From Unio delphinus (taxonomy: Eukaryota > Mollusca > Bivalvia > Unionida > Unionidae), in NCBI GenBank assembly GCA_029339505.1, contig JAQISU010000123.1, positions 2,712,501-2,776,500 of the forward strand: a DNA stretch of 64,000 nucleotides, read 5' to 3'. Under the pieces are notes generated by a model that was not told where the DNA came from, ran no database searches, and saw only the letters and a list, made by a program, of their open reading frames with translations. A program made the position numbers and the translations under genes. Shown here one piece after another: positions 1 through 13,788 of the stretch (the stretch's first letter is position 1; every line of letters begins with the position of its first letter).

Positions 1-1850
1 TGCGGAGGCAAATCATAGAAATGGCATAAACTAGATACGGAATATTTTTTTCTTAAACAATCGTCAATTTTATCGACTAAGAAAAAAACATTTTGTTTTA
101 AAACAATTCACAAATGAACTGTGCAGAACCAGGAAACAATTCGAGAAAATAATTATTTAATTGCATTTTGCTTATTAATCCCTCCAGTTTTCAGTATGTT
201 GAAATCGCATGGATACTTGGAAAACAAGGCAGTAAGCGAAGGAATTCACAAAATTTTCAGCATAAAGTAACATTCCTTATGCAGCTGCTAGTCCAACTGT
301 AACAGGTAGTCACCAACAAGTCAACCCTTTTCCAAGCCTAACTCAAAAGTAAATGTAAACCACATTACAGATTTAGCTTATGTGTGAATTTATAAGTGCC
401 AAGATTGTGATAATTAGTTTCATGCATTCTACCTTAAAAATTAGGGGGGGGGGGGTCAAAATACGAAACTATCCAGTGAGACCTGAACATTTTTAACCCC
501 TGAGCGTCCGCTACTGTCAATCTCATCACATAGATGATAACGTATGCTGGCAGTTTGAAAGTATCATTTTGGCAGAAAACTAATGATGCAAGACTAGGAT
601 AGAAGTAATTGAGCTTTTAAAATCTAAAGCAAGAATGATATCGTATTATAAGCGTTAAAGTGTACTTTTTCATTACAGAATTAATGAAGACAAGAACAAA
701 CATGACACCAAGGTAATCCCATATAATCAACAACTTAAAAACACATGCAATAAGAAAGGAATCGAGACAGCCTTGAAACAGTTAATATGTAAAAATAGCC
801 ATATGCGTTTTATTCTTGTATATCTTCAGGAAGAGTTTTTTAGTCGAAAGATTATAGCTCGAAATGATCTTTTTAGTGGTCGAAATATCCTAGTTGGGAA
901 GGATCTCACAAGATATTAAAAAATCCAATAACTCTTAAAAAGTGGTCATTGTCTCATAAAGACAGGGCTGCCGAAAGGGTAGAACAAGGGCAAACTTCCG
1001 GGGCCTTAGACTGTCAGGGAGCTCACCGTCGAAAAGAAGAATTTAAAAAAAAAAATTAATAGGGGACTACTGCAGGAGTTTTCAAAGGGCCCATAAGCCT
1101 TGTCCGTGACCATGCCTACATCTTATGATTTCAGTGACCTATTCATAAAATTATTTAATACGACACATAATGCTTTATTGCATACGGTATGAACACGCAT
1201 AACGTAATATCACTGAAAGTGGAACTGATCTTCGCAAGTTTGTGTCAGTCTAGAAAACGTACTTATGGAGATCCATTGCCAGTAATTGTACAACGATTAA
1301 AGTCTGACCGAATGTCATTCAAACCCTAACGCCTGCCGACACCAATGGACCGCCGACCAGTAATACTGCTGAAAGAGGTGTGAAGTGTCACGTGATTTAA
1401 AATTTCGCTATAAGTTTGCCAGACATTCAGTTATAAACTTGTCGACGTTTATTATTAAAAAATTCAGTTCGTTATAACTTCAAAACTGATCAGCCATTTT
1501 TCATTGCCTTTTTAGCATACACTAAATAAATCATACGAATTGTCAACATAAAATGAAATAATTTCGTTGCATACAAGTAGGCGTGGCTATCTGTGCTCTG
1601 GCGATAGGTCAGTCAGTGGACCTTTACAAAATTTGAAAATATGTTTCTTCATGAATGTAAATACACATAAAATGAACAAAACTAAATGCAAATTAAACTT
1701 TTTATTAAATCAAAGACGTAAGTTTCAGTCCCGGTTCTTAGAACATTTCTTTATATGTCGAACTGCATAAGATGACTTGAGCCCAGCTAGTGAAACAATT
1801 TCTAACTCGAAATCCCTTCAGCCAGTCTTGTGTAATGAGATATATATGTA
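1..1850. other. Unannotated AT-rich DNA
   Basis: I see no convincing gene here. Open frames are short and show no recognisable motif. A short poly-G run lies near 443-456. Nothing resembles a tRNA, an LTR or a LINE frame. Confidence 0.6.
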
Positions 1851-1852
1851 TC

Positions 1853-2655
1853 AAGCAATATTATTTGATATGTAGGAAAGGTGTATTCTGGTTACAGGTG
1901 ATAACCATTAATTGATATATAAGAAAGGTGTATTCTGGCTACAGGTGATAATCCTTGATTGATATGTAGGAAAGGTGTATTCTGGTTACAGGTGATAACC
2001 CTTGACTGATATGTAGGAAAGGTGTATTCGGCCTACATGTGAAAACAATTGATTGATATGTAGGAAAGGTGTATTCTGGCTATAGTTGATACCCCTTGAT
2101 TGATATGTAGGAAAGGTGTATTCTGGTTACAGGTGATAACCCTTGGTTGATATGTAGGAAATGTGTATTCGGCCTACATGTGAAAACAATTGATTGATAT
2201 GTAGGAAAGGTGTATTCTGGCTACAGTTGATAACCCTTGATTGATATGTAGGAAAGGTGTATTCTAGCTACAGTTGATAACCCTTGATTGATATGTAGGA
2301 AAGGTGTATTCTGGTTACAGGTGATAACCCTTGATTGATATGTAGGAAAGGTGTATTCTGGTTACAGGTGATAACCCTTGATTTATATGTAGGAAAGGTC
2401 TATTCTGGCTACAGGTGAAAACCTTTGATTGATATGTAGCAAGGGTGCATTCTGGCTATAGGTGATAATCCTTGATTGATATGTAGAAAAGGTGTATTCT
2501 GGGTACAGGTGGTAACCAATAATTGAAATGTAGGAAAGGTGTATTCTGGCTACAGGTGATAATCCTTGATTAATATGTAGGAAAGGTGTATTCTGGCTAC
2601 AGGTGATAACCCTTGATTGCTATGTAGGAAAGGTGTATTCAAGCTACTGGCGATA
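1853..2655. repeat. 47-bp minisatellite, about 17 copies
   Basis: A 47-bp unit with the core GATATGTAGGAAAGGTGTAT recurs head to tail about 17 times. Copies differ by point changes such as TGGCTACAGG versus TGGTTACAGG and by a variant containing GGCCTACATG. That variant occurs twice, near 2030 and 2168, which suggests a higher-order block of about three units that was itself duplicated. No coding function is implied. Confidence 0.95.
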
Positions 2656-2944
2656 GCCCATGTAATGAGATATATATTTACCTTTGAAAGTCAGAAAGAG
2701 AACATAAATATATTTGAATTATTAAAATTTGTAACGTTCTCCCCCACCCCACCCCGGTTAAGAATCTCGTTTTGGTCTTTGCAAGACAAAAGTGTTCAAG
2801 AGTCAACAAAATGAGTATATAAACTGAATCCCTCAAATAAGGTATAAATCTCAAACAATTTAATTTCGCCATAAACAAGTTTATTATACCGCCACATGCT
2901 GACTGAAATCACATTATGAATAGAAATTAGAAAATTTTCCTATT

Positions 2945-3113
2945 GTTGTTATGGGTTTAACGCCAGTTGTCTTCATAGTTAAGTTTATACTTGACAGCCG
3001 GTATATTTGGTTGACGGAAAATCCATAGAAAAAAATCCGACCCACAGGAAGCTACTTGCAAGCTTTCTCTCATACACACGCTGGCCGAACCCGAGGATAG
3101 GCGTTATTGAAAA
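2945..3113 (-). mobile_element. SINE family B, copy lacking the tRNA head
   Basis: The stretch shares the body of the elements near 24.5 and 26.4 kb: a GGTTTAACGCC start, then AAATCC, GACCCACAGGAAGCTACTTG and CAAGCTTTCTC in the same order. The tRNA-like head that lies to the right in the other copies is absent, so this copy is truncated at its promoter end or badly decayed. The strand is given by comparison with the headed copies. Confidence 0.7.
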
Positions 3114-3346
3114 ACATATTTAAGATTTATCTGATTTGGACAAACATAACTGGTGAAAAAGGACGTTCGTAGAGTTCGCTGGTGGTTCCAGACTTTTGAT
3201 TTACCATAAAGCCATTTTTACGAGAACAGATCGATCATATTCACTTGACATATTTATTCCATGAGATAGGAAACTACTCAAGTGTTGTTTGGAATTAACT
3301 TTTAAGGTTGTTGTGTCATTTCTTTTTTACAACACATTATACATTT

Positions 3347-3347
<1 letters not shown>

Positions 3348-3414
<67 letters not shown>
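3348..3414. repeat. (CT)n microsatellite
   Basis: A perfect CT dinucleotide tract of about 33 units. Confidence 0.98.
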
Positions 3415-3417
<3 letters not shown>

Positions 3418-3684
3418 CCAATGAAGAATTCAGAATTAAAATAAGCTTTGTTATTAGACTGAAATGCTGGTGGTATTTCTTTTACCAATGGATATGATTC
3501 TAAAAATATTTAATATACAGAAATTCAAAGACTCCGTTACATTCGGATTAAAACCTACCATCAATGTTAATGTAGTCAAGGAAGATTTTCCAAAAGTTCA
3601 CCAAAAACCCATGATAGGAGGATAACAAACTGAAGAGGAAGAAAAGACGACCAAGCGAGTAAAAATGATGTCGAGAAGGGCTAT

Positions 3685-3935
3685 AGTGGGGACAGTACAT
3701 TTGTCCTGTCTGCTAATGTCATCCAACATTGAAACTTTCAAATGATACATGATAGTCCATGTGTCCGGTTTGCTAATGTCGTCCAATCCTCAAACATTCT
3801 GATCACACATAGCAGTTCATCTGTCTGTCTGCTAATGTCATTCAAAACTCAGACGTTCACAAGACACCTTACAGTCCATTTGTCCAATCAGTTGATGTGA
3901 TCCAATACTCAAACATACAGGTGACACATCACATT
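3685..3935. repeat. Degenerate ~60-bp tandem repeat, about 4 copies
   Basis: TGCTAATGTC and the following CCAA...ACTCAAAC context recur at about 60-bp spacing near 3711, 3771 and 3830, with a fourth diverged copy near 3893. The copies are old and uneven. Confidence 0.75.
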
Positions 3936-4324
3936 CATAAAGTCCAATAGGTAACGAAAGAAAACATTGACAAAGAAAACCCCAAAAATACATGATAATG
4001 CGATTAGTTGCAGAAATGCAATAGTTTACTTTGCAATATCGCTAACAAACATCTAAACCTGGTCGTTGCCCCCAAGGAACCAAAACAGGTTCAGATAGGA
4101 AAGATACAACCTATCCAGGTGTTTAAAAAGTCTTTGTGCCACTATACTAATAACACCTGCAGAAGCTGTTGTATATTATGGCACAGTCAAACAAACAATT
4201 AACCATACTTTATAAGTCCTTTTAAAGTTGTCAACAACAAATTATGTCTGTCCATTTATGGAGTAACACCTCTTCATCTGCCATTTCGTGCTAATCCTCT
4301 TATGAACGTCTTTTTATAGCTTTT

Positions 4325-4585
4325 ACAGCTAAAAAAGCATTGACAAAGAAAGTCGTAGAGCTACAATAATACTGGCGTTGACATTCTTTAGAACTATAAT
4401 AATACTGACGAATAACGTTTTAGAGCTACAATAACACTGACGAAAAAGAGTCTAGAAGCATAGAACTCAATTAAACAGCAAAGAACTCAATTAAACATAG
4501 AACTCAATTAAACATAGAACTCAATTAAACATAGAACTCAATTAAACAGCATAGAACTCAATTAAACAGCAAAGCAATACATTGT
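4325..4585. repeat. Two adjacent short-unit arrays
   Basis: Near 4355-4450 a unit of roughly 42 bp containing AGAGCTACAATAATACTGAC is repeated about three times. From about 4460 to 4580 a 17-22-bp unit with the core ATAGAACTCAATTAAACA follows, in about seven copies. Confidence 0.85.
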
Positions 4586-4786
4586 CTAATGGTATTCAAA
4601 CGTTCCAAAACAGTACGACAAAGAAAAGTTGAGATACCTAACGTCGATTTATAATATAACCAATCGAACAGAGGGATAAATCGTGTCATAGACGATTTCG
4701 GGACTGGCATGGAGAAGATATAAATGTTTCTATCAGACTATAAACCTCACAGTCTCAACTGGAGCAGTCACAAAAAAGACGTGCAT

Positions 4787-4937
<151 letters not shown>

Positions 4938-5047
4938 TAAGGAAAATTATTAAAAAAACTGGCTACAAGAAAAGAAAATGACTTAAACGTCATTTGTAAA
5001 AGCCCAACATTAACTATATTTCATTATAACAAATACTATGTTGCATT

Positions 5048-5956
5048 TGTAGAGGTTCCCGTTAAGTAGGTTGGGGTTGGATGCTCCCAGTAATATATTT
5101 AATAATTGCAGAAGACCCACCCTGGCTCGTTTTTGCTAGAAATTGAAGTAGTGATAGAGAGATGCAAAGCTCAGAGCCCCCAGTCAGCTATTCCGACAGT
5201 TAAATTACTTAATACACAAAAGGTGAAATTCAAATAAATAACAATCTAGTATCATTCAATAACAGATATTCATTTTTCAAATAAAATTCAATATTTCAAA
5301 CCCTTATCACTCCGTCTTTCCGTAGACCAAGCGACGGCCTATTTCATCATCTGACATAGTGTGATATATTTTCATCCTGTCCTGTGTTCCTACCCATCCG
5401 TTTTCTACTATTCTCGTCTCATAGAGACTCTGGACCAACTGCACTAGGATATTTCACTCTGTCTCCTACAGAACCTCTGGTCCCTAAAATCTTCCTGTTC
5501 GAAGCTCCTTTGTAATTCCCAGAAGAACAAAGCTTTCTGCCAATTTCGAATGACGTCGGAGTAGCTTATCTTCACATCTTATTAGTTCCGCAAGATAGTT
5601 TAACTTAACGACTACTGACATTTACTTCTCAAGATACTAGATTTATGCTTGCGATTCCAATGGTGGCCACGCCTTGCTCAACTTAGAGTGATTGTCGATT
5701 CACCAATGGTTTACATACTTAGCAGACATTTCCCCCTCCCAGGCAGTCTGTCAAGGGTGGATTTATGACCCCCACTTGATATTCCTTTGATACAAACACA
5801 TTAAATTCATGTCATTTATCTGTGGATCGCGGGTTGTCATGTTACACAATTGGCTTCGACACCTCATTGTTCGCAGGGTTAACCTTCGTAACATTTATGA
5901 CATGGAATTATTAGCCTCAATGTCTAGCATCTGGTTATTGTTCCTTACACGTGACA
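5048..5956. mobile_element. Solo LTR, family C copy 1
   Basis: The block begins TGTAGAGG and ends CGTGACA, so it has the TG...CA ends of an LTR. It is flanked by GCATT (5043-5047) and GTATT (5957-5961), a 5-bp target duplication with one mismatch. The same sequence recurs in the same order at 48074-48564 and in the stretch ending at 58779, for example AGACCCACC(C/T)TGGCTCGTTTTT, CATCATCTGAC(A/T)TAGTGTGATA and CCACGCCTTGCTCAA. No internal region or second LTR lies nearby, so I read it as a solo LTR left by LTR-LTR recombination. The parent superfamily and sense strand are not determined. Confidence 0.8.
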
Positions 5957-6123
5957 GTATTCGAATACGCAGGTATGAAACACTCCCTAAATTGCACAAT
6001 CACATGATCGTTTATATCACGTACTAATAACATGACCCTGACGAGAACCAATCCTTTTTAATTTAAGTGGATCAAGTATAGTCTGAGAATTTACAACAAT
6101 ATTTCCAAACTCGACTACATTCT

Positions 6124-6410
6124 TCTCCTGTGGCTTAGTGGTTAGAGGGTCCGCCTCGGATGCAGTAGGTAGCAGGTTCTATCCCGGGCGACCTCATACC
6201 AAAGACTTATGAAAATGGTACTAACAGTTTACGCGCTCTGCGTTCAGCATTCAGAGGTTAGTGTTAGGAGTGGTCGGTCTGATGTTTAATGTGATTGGAT
6301 GGGACATGTCTGCGGCATTATGCCCCAATGCTAGACATCACTTTAAACTGTCACACTGCAGACATCGTAGCGATATGAAACATTGTTAAAGCAACGTTAA
6401 AATTCCAAAT
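6124..6410 (+). mobile_element. SINE family A, tRNA-derived, copy 1
   Basis: The head has an A-box-like TGGCTTAGTGGTTAG (6131 onward) and a B-box-like GGTTCTATCCC (6175-6185), spaced as in a tRNA-type RNA polymerase III promoter. The body contains CCAAAGACTTATGAAAATGG and GTTAGTGTTAGGAGTGGTCG. The 3' end reads GCAACGTTAAAATTCCAAAT and runs straight into a CA tract. Two other copies (13.5 and 16.75 kb) share all of these parts. Confidence 0.88.
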
Positions 6411-6416
6411 CACACG

Positions 6417-6471
<55 letters not shown>
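6411..6471. repeat. (CA)n microsatellite at the SINE 3' end
   Basis: A CA tract starting with CACACGCACG directly follows the SINE tail, which suggests that it grew from the SINE tail. Confidence 0.95.
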
Positions 6472-6473
<2 letters not shown>

Positions 6474-7550
6474 TCTGATTTTATTCATCATTATCCAGAC
6501 AATGAATTATGTGTAGAACAACTGACATTAGTTGACTTTCGTTAGTTTCGAGGACTCAAATTATTCTTTATATGGTGGACATCTATCTAACAGTGACCTT
6601 GGTATTAAATAGTTCAAAAATGCAGATTTTCTTGTTGCGTTTTTCCTACATGCTAAAAATACTGTTGGAGACTAAAGATCTAAAGATGAATAGAAGTGAG
6701 CTGTCGGTCATGTATACTTACTTATTTTCAGCCAGTATACACTTCATGTCCAAGTTTTAAGAGTTTAGAGACTGCGAAAAAGCCATTTAAGTTATGTGGT
6801 AAGCAACATATGTAAATATCAGGTGTTTTGGCAGGTCGCCTAGAATCTCATTGATTTTTGTAGATATCAGATGTTGTGGAATAACGTAAAAAATTTCGAA
6901 CTCAGTTAAATACTGAGATATTGGGACAAGTAAAGCCCTAAGTGAAATTGCAGACAATTATCAATGTTATAATCTAAACACTTGGCAGTAGCAGAATCCA
7001 AAACGGCACACGTTTCATTGTTTGGTACAACAGGGAGACATGCGCGTGACACATTCCTAACGCTATTGTCAGCAAATGAGTCCGGCACATAAAAACCAGC
7101 GTGCCTCGTTGCAAGTGCAGAATGTGAAATTTTGAGATACCATCGCGATCAGTGCGTACTGGAATATATCAAAGTGCACATAAAGGTTTGTCTTTAGAAA
7201 GGAACGTTTTCAATATCAAAAGACGATCATCACGCTATCGCCTTAGTATGGCAAGTTGTTGACTCTAGTGGAGACAATTAGTTTAGAAAAATATAATAGG
7301 TACTACAGTTCCGTCATTAGTTGTAGGTTGATTATTGGAATTAACATATCGATATATTCTAACGGGAATTAAAAAAAATACGCTTGTGTCAATATAAACT
7401 ATGAAGGAATTAAACATAAGACACTAATTAAATGCAAAAATCACACTGACATTCACTATTAGTTGCAATCTGCTCAGTATTAATATATTTTTTCAAAAGC
7501 AAGGTGCCAATTTAACTTACTGTGATCTTAATGTGTTGCGTGACTAAGAG
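6472..7550. other. Unannotated DNA
   Basis: No gene is supported. Short frames at 6572-6760 (+) and 6906-7088 (-) have no recognisable motif, splice context or partner. Confidence 0.55.
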
Positions 7551-7554
7551 TTAT

Positions 7555-7557
7555 TGT

Positions 7558-7653
<96 letters not shown>
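7555..7653. repeat. (TG)n-(AG)n compound microsatellite
   Basis: A TG tract to about 7590 is followed directly by an AG tract to 7653. Confidence 0.97.
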
Positions 7654-7656
<3 letters not shown>

Positions 7657-8885
7657 AACCAGTAACCAGAACCATCTCCTCTCCCCAGACAATCAAAGAA
7701 CTTGTTATACTTTCGACAACCAATCAACCGATACTTTGATATGTCTAAATAATGAATAGGGACGATCAGGGAAGTACCTACTTCCCTCATGTACAAGTTT
7801 TCATTGAGAAAATATGAATGGAGAGAGCAAAGTACAGTATAAAAGAAAATACAAACATTTAAAAGTGAATGTATTTACAAGGTTAGTCTTGTCAACACCA
7901 TCTGCAGTTTTAAATAATCTGCTTTAACGACAATCTGTTTTATGCAACCTCTAAAATTTTCAAGTCCCCTACCCATTTAGCTTGCGTACCTGACTCGATC
8001 TCATCTTTAGCTCTTAAGGCTCATGTCCCACCCCCATTACGTCAATGCTTAAAGTACGTTGTCGAACTAAACAAAAATATAGTAATTGCCACGAAAGCAC
8101 CACTCTGCCTTTACATCATTTCTAGAGAATTAACTTCCTGAAGCGATTCAATTTCATAGTTATAGGATATCTAATACTTCGCTGATGAAACAAATACACA
8201 ATATTCACCACAAGCATATATTCATTTTTATTTATTCTTACTTTCCCGAATGTAATATTGCCAAGGCACAATTCTATAATACAAATTTGGCAAAAGTACG
8301 TAAATATGAGATTCTTTCAACGATTCTCTAGACACTCCAGAAAACAAAACATGACAAGTAAAACGTGTCAGCTTCATTTTATTTTGTGTGCGTCGAAGTA
8401 CATTCCATTCTTCTAACACGAATAGTATAGATACGAGAAGATACGAGAAACAGTTTTGTTGTATGATGACTGAGCACCAAAGAAAGCGATGTGCAAGGTT
8501 TTAGACAGGCTGTTCCAATACATTCAGTTACACTTTTACAGTGTGATTATGTTGAGATTTATTTGTTCAAGTTGGTCTGGGATGTACCATTTAAAATGAT
8601 AATATTTTAGAGTTAATTGAGCCAATTAAGAAAACCCCCCCCCCAAAACCTTTGAAGCTCAATGTTGTAAATTTACAACGTTTAAAGCTTTAAAGAATGA
8701 AAGCAAGATTTAAATAAACGTATTTGGAATGAATGTCAACGCATTGTTGGATGAAAACGATTTCAGATAAGAAAATTATTAAAAATTGAAAGATAACTGA
8801 GATAAATTGATGATGTAAACAAATGAGCAAGACAAAGTAAACGAGAATGCCCCAAACAAAACAACGATGTGATTCATTCCTGCTC

Positions 8886-8888
<3 letters not shown>
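7654..8888. other. Unannotated DNA
   Basis: No gene or repeat family is recognised. A short poly-C run occurs near 8635-8644. Confidence 0.55.

Positions 8889-8954
<66 letters not shown>
8889..8954. repeat. (GA)n microsatellite, left flank of the 306-bp unit
   Basis: A GA tract of about 33 units ends a few bases before the dispersed unit that starts near 8968. Confidence 0.97.
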
Positions 8955-8956
<2 letters not shown>

Positions 8957-8967
8957 TGAATATGTTC

Positions 8968-9688
<721 letters not shown>

Positions 9689-9758
<70 letters not shown>

Positions 9759-9759
9759 G
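9689..9759. repeat. (AG)n tract ending in poly-G
   Basis: An AG tract of about 30 units runs into about 12 G residues. Confidence 0.95.
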
Positions 9760-11398
9760 AATAAAGGTGAGGTCATTTAATAACCCTGTTCTTCGTGGGA
9801 TTATGGTCGTAGTTTCTGCAAGTATGTTACAACTACAACAATATTAACAGTATTACAGTATATTCTATGCATAACCATCCATAACATCATTTTTGTAAAA
9901 GTTTGCAATCGATGAGAGATTTATATTAATCGAAAATATTTCAACACATGTGGTGAGCATATATTTTCTTTTTTACACTTTAGATCCAATATCACTAAAA
10001 CATTGAGAATGAATGAGAAAAATCAGTTTGGCATTCATATAAAGAACTTCGTGATTTCATCTTTTCTAAAAGAAAAAGAAAACAGAAATCACAGGAACTA
10101 GTTGCCCCTCTGCCTTAAATCACTACCCCGTACAGATGTCAGACATGTTCCCTTATAACAAGGAAAATGTTTAAAGCTATTTCCTTTAGAATCTTTTGAT
10201 GTCAGTTCTATATCCGGATTGTTGAGGCGACACTCCCATTATGCAAATCCTATATCCCGATTGCAGTGGCAGCTTACACACATTCTTACGGTTCTCACTG
10301 TTAGCGTGAACTAACAATATTGACTCTTACCCTAGATTTGTGTATTGTGTTGTAATCAACAAATCACAGGTTAGTTAGGCGTCATAGTTTGAATGCTTTA
10401 TATGTAATAATATACAGGATGTTCTAGTGGTTTTCTTTTTTACCAGACTTGTTTGCCAAGAGGTTTGGACGCTTTCTATCTCGCTAAATGCATATTTTCT
10501 TTCTTGAGCAACATATACAAAATTTGTTCCTTGCGATGATACTGTTTTCATAAGATACACCTCACAATGTGTTGAGAAAATTTTATTATATACAAATAAT
10601 GGTTGTCTTATTAAAAAATGGAATCGTGTCAATCTCATCCTAGATGAATGCAGACTAACTGTGCTTTATATACCATTTACCATCAGGACTTGGAAATGTT
10701 TATGCTAGTCTTTGTGGTTAATTTTTCAGCCTTCAAAGGAAACATGGCAAATGCACGATCTAATGCATATGAGCTATTCAGTATACACTCTATCAAGAAG
10801 TTTCAAACAATGACGGGATGTTTAAACCCGAGGCATAACTATTATTTATGTGAGGGGTTGCACAATTTCTTCAATGTGAGTGCCGCATGCGTAGAGAAAT
10901 CATCCCTCTCCCCTCTCGAGATCTGATTGTTACAGATAAAAACTACCTTGCACTATGAGGTCACGATAAATCTGTTTGTGCTAACAGGCTAAAAAAACGA
11001 GACTATACAGTAAATCATAAGAATATTTATTACATATTATTTTATATTGCTATATAATTAGATTCCACCTATTTGACTAATCATAACTCCCACGCAGCAT
11101 ACCATACCTAACACGTACTAGCGAAGGACTGTTTTTACAACTTCTGCCTTTAAGGACAAGTTTATAAGGACGTAAAATTAAAAATATATTGTTACACGGA
11201 AAAGGAAAATGTAATGTTATGTTAGTTTAAGACTTATTTTGAGTCTGAAATATAATCTATCATATAGAACGTACTATTATTCCAACAAAATGGTATGACA
11301 CTAAATTTCGTCTGATGTTCTTCTCGTCTTTGCCTTTCGTCTTGTTTTTAAAATGAAAGTAGGATTATTCAGAGGCAATATATTTTACATTGTATTGA
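9760..11398. other. Unannotated DNA
   Basis: Opposed short frames at 10375-10638 (-) and 10648-10926 (+) have no domain I can recognise and no sign of neighbouring exons. I treat them as chance. Confidence 0.5.
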
Positions 11399-12092
11399 CC
11401 TAGGCTGGAACAGTAAAGCAATTATATTGACCTTGGCTGGAATGGTAAAGCAATTATATTAAAGTCGGCTGAAATAGTAAAGTTATTATATTGACCCATG
11501 CTGGAAATTAAAACCTTAATTTTAACCTAGGCTGGAATTTTAAAACTTTTTTTTGGACCTAGGCTGGAATAGTAAAGCAATTATATTGACCCATGCTGTA
11601 ATAGTAAAGCAATTATATTAATGCATGCTGGAATAGTAAAACCTTTATATTGACCTAGGCTGGAATAGTAAAACAATTATATAGACCCAATGCTGGAATA
11701 GTACAGCAATTATATTGACCCATGCTGGAATAGTAAAACCTTTAAATTGACCAAGGCTGGAATATTAAAGCAATTATATTGACCTTGGCTGGAGTAGTAA
11801 AACCTTTATTTTGACATAGGCTGGAATAGTAAAGCAATTATATTGACCCATGCTGGAATAGTAAAGCAATTAAACTGACCCATGCTGGAATAGAAATACT
11901 TTGTTTTTAAACTAGGCTGAAATAGTTAAACCTTTATTTTGACCTAGGCTGGAATGGTAAAGTAATTATATTGACCTAGGCTATAATCTTAAAACCTTTA
12001 TTTTGACTTGGCTTGAATAGTAAAGCCATTATATTGGCCTATGCTGGAATAGTAAAGCAATTATATTGACCTAGGCTGGAATAGTTAAGCCA
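11399..12092. repeat. 32-bp minisatellite, about 21 copies
   Basis: A 32-bp unit with the core GGCTGGAATAGTAAAGCAAT is repeated about 21 times. Two unit classes alternate irregularly, one with GCAATTATATTGACC and one with ACCTTTATTTTGACC, so the array evolved by block amplification. The GGCTGGAATAGT half is far better kept than the rest. Confidence 0.95.
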
Positions 12093-12208
12093 CTACAAAT
12101 CCTAAACGGTTTATTACGGCAAAAATACAATGTTAACAATTTAGTTTGTTCTATATTACACGTCTTAAGTAATATGAAAATAACAATAATACAGTCGTAT
12201 AATTATTC

Positions 12209-12210
<2 letters not shown>

Positions 12211-12267
<57 letters not shown>

Positions 12268-12268
12268 T
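12211..12268. repeat. (AAT)n microsatellite
   Basis: About 19 AAT units. No LINE coding remnant is recognised beside it. Confidence 0.95.
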
Positions 12269-12523
12269 TATTTCAGTAAGGTAGAACATATTCTTAAATT
12301 ACAAACATGTTTTGTAAATTATTGATTTGCATAGAGAAGCTGAATACCATCATCGAATCTAGACTTGCTGAGTTGCTCAGATTGTTTCTTTTTGCCCATA
12401 TTTACAAAGTATTCTCTTAGTGCTTCATGGGTTACTTGTCGCATATGCAACATCGTTATGGTTACTCTTCAGGTAGATGCATATACTTTAGACGTTTTAT
12501 TGTAAATCAACAAAATGTCAATT

Positions 12524-12527
12524 CACA

Positions 12528-12579
<52 letters not shown>
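12524..12579. repeat. (CA)n microsatellite
   Basis: CA units with one TACA interruption near the left end. Confidence 0.95.
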
Positions 12580-12580
<1 letters not shown>

Positions 12581-13374
12581 TTCGTTAGTGCTATTTGTAT
12601 TTATGTCTCGTTTGTAGCTTTGTTTAGATTTGAATGATTATTTTTTTAATTATGGGGAATCAGTACAGCACAAATTCTCATAATAGTCTCATGTGCAAGT
12701 CTTTGGTAATTTGAAATAGAACTTAACCTGTATGTATTATGTCTGGGTCATGTTCAGTATTCCATAGCAAAAACTGCATATAAACGTGAACCAAGAAAAA
12801 TCATCAATTGTGAAATTAGCAGCTAATATATAGTTCTAAGTATAGTAATTTAGGATGTTGTGGTATTTATGCGTGTAACAATCCTTCAGCTAACAGCGAC
12901 TGATGTCTTGAGGTTGATGTAAACAGGAGAAACATTGACGTCATGACAGCAGCATACAGGTGTTTTTTTGCTCGATACTCAGGTGCGTGTATGCTTGTCG
13001 GTGCGTATTTGTTAAAGTATAACATAATGTAATATAAAGCACTGTAGTTGCACTATTTCATACGTGTCACAAATTTGACCCAGGGAGATTGAAAAGAAGT
13101 TTATATTGTGTAATTTAAAGGATAAACATCCACTTGTTACACCTGATGTCATTCATAATTGATCAGAAACATTGCTTTTAGTCATAAATCTTCAGATGTT
13201 ACCAACGATAATTAATATAACAAAGTGTTTGTAAAGTCTTCATTCTCAGATTAATGAGAAAACTAACAATGGAACATTTTCAAATAGTTAAATAGGCCTG
13301 GAAACAGGTACCCCCAAATACGCTACGTAGACAGTTGTAACAGGTAACAGTGATAATTTGGCTATCAAACTAAA
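12580..13374. other. Unannotated DNA
   Basis: No gene or repeat family is recognised. Confidence 0.5.
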
Positions 13375-13376
13375 AT

Positions 13377-13403
13377 GAGAAGAGAGAGAGAGCGCGCGCG
13401 CGC

Positions 13404-13492
<89 letters not shown>

Positions 13493-13500
13493 TGTGTGTG
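13377..13500. repeat. (GA)(GC)(GT)(GA) compound microsatellite
   Basis: Short GA, GC and GT tracts are followed by about 35 GA units. The right end touches the tail of a minus-strand family-A SINE. Confidence 0.95.
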
Positions 13501-13788
13501 ATTGAGATTTTTAACGTAGCTTTAACAAATTTTTGGCATTTTATAGTGATGTCTATCTAGCACTGGGGCATCATGTCGCAGACATGTAGCATGATGTCCC
13601 ACTCAGTCACATTATCCTGATACCAGACCGACCAGTTCTAACACTAACCTCTTAATGCTGAACGCCAAGCCAAGCGAGGTAGCTGTTAGTACCATTTTTG
13701 TAAGTCTTTGGTATGACACGGCAGGGACTCGAATACACGACCTCCCGCTTCCGAGGCGGACGCTCTAACCACTAGGCCACCGGAGCGG
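13501..13788 (-). mobile_element. SINE family A, copy 2
   Basis: On the minus strand the head reads CCGGTGGCCTAGTGGTTAG with a B-box-like region (the plus strand shows GGGACTCGAATAC). The body has the CCAAAGACTTAC and TTAGTGTTAGAACTGGTCGG blocks of copy 1, and the tail is a GTTAAAGCTACGTTAAAAAT-like block. The tail end lies against a dinucleotide tract, as in copy 1. Confidence 0.9.
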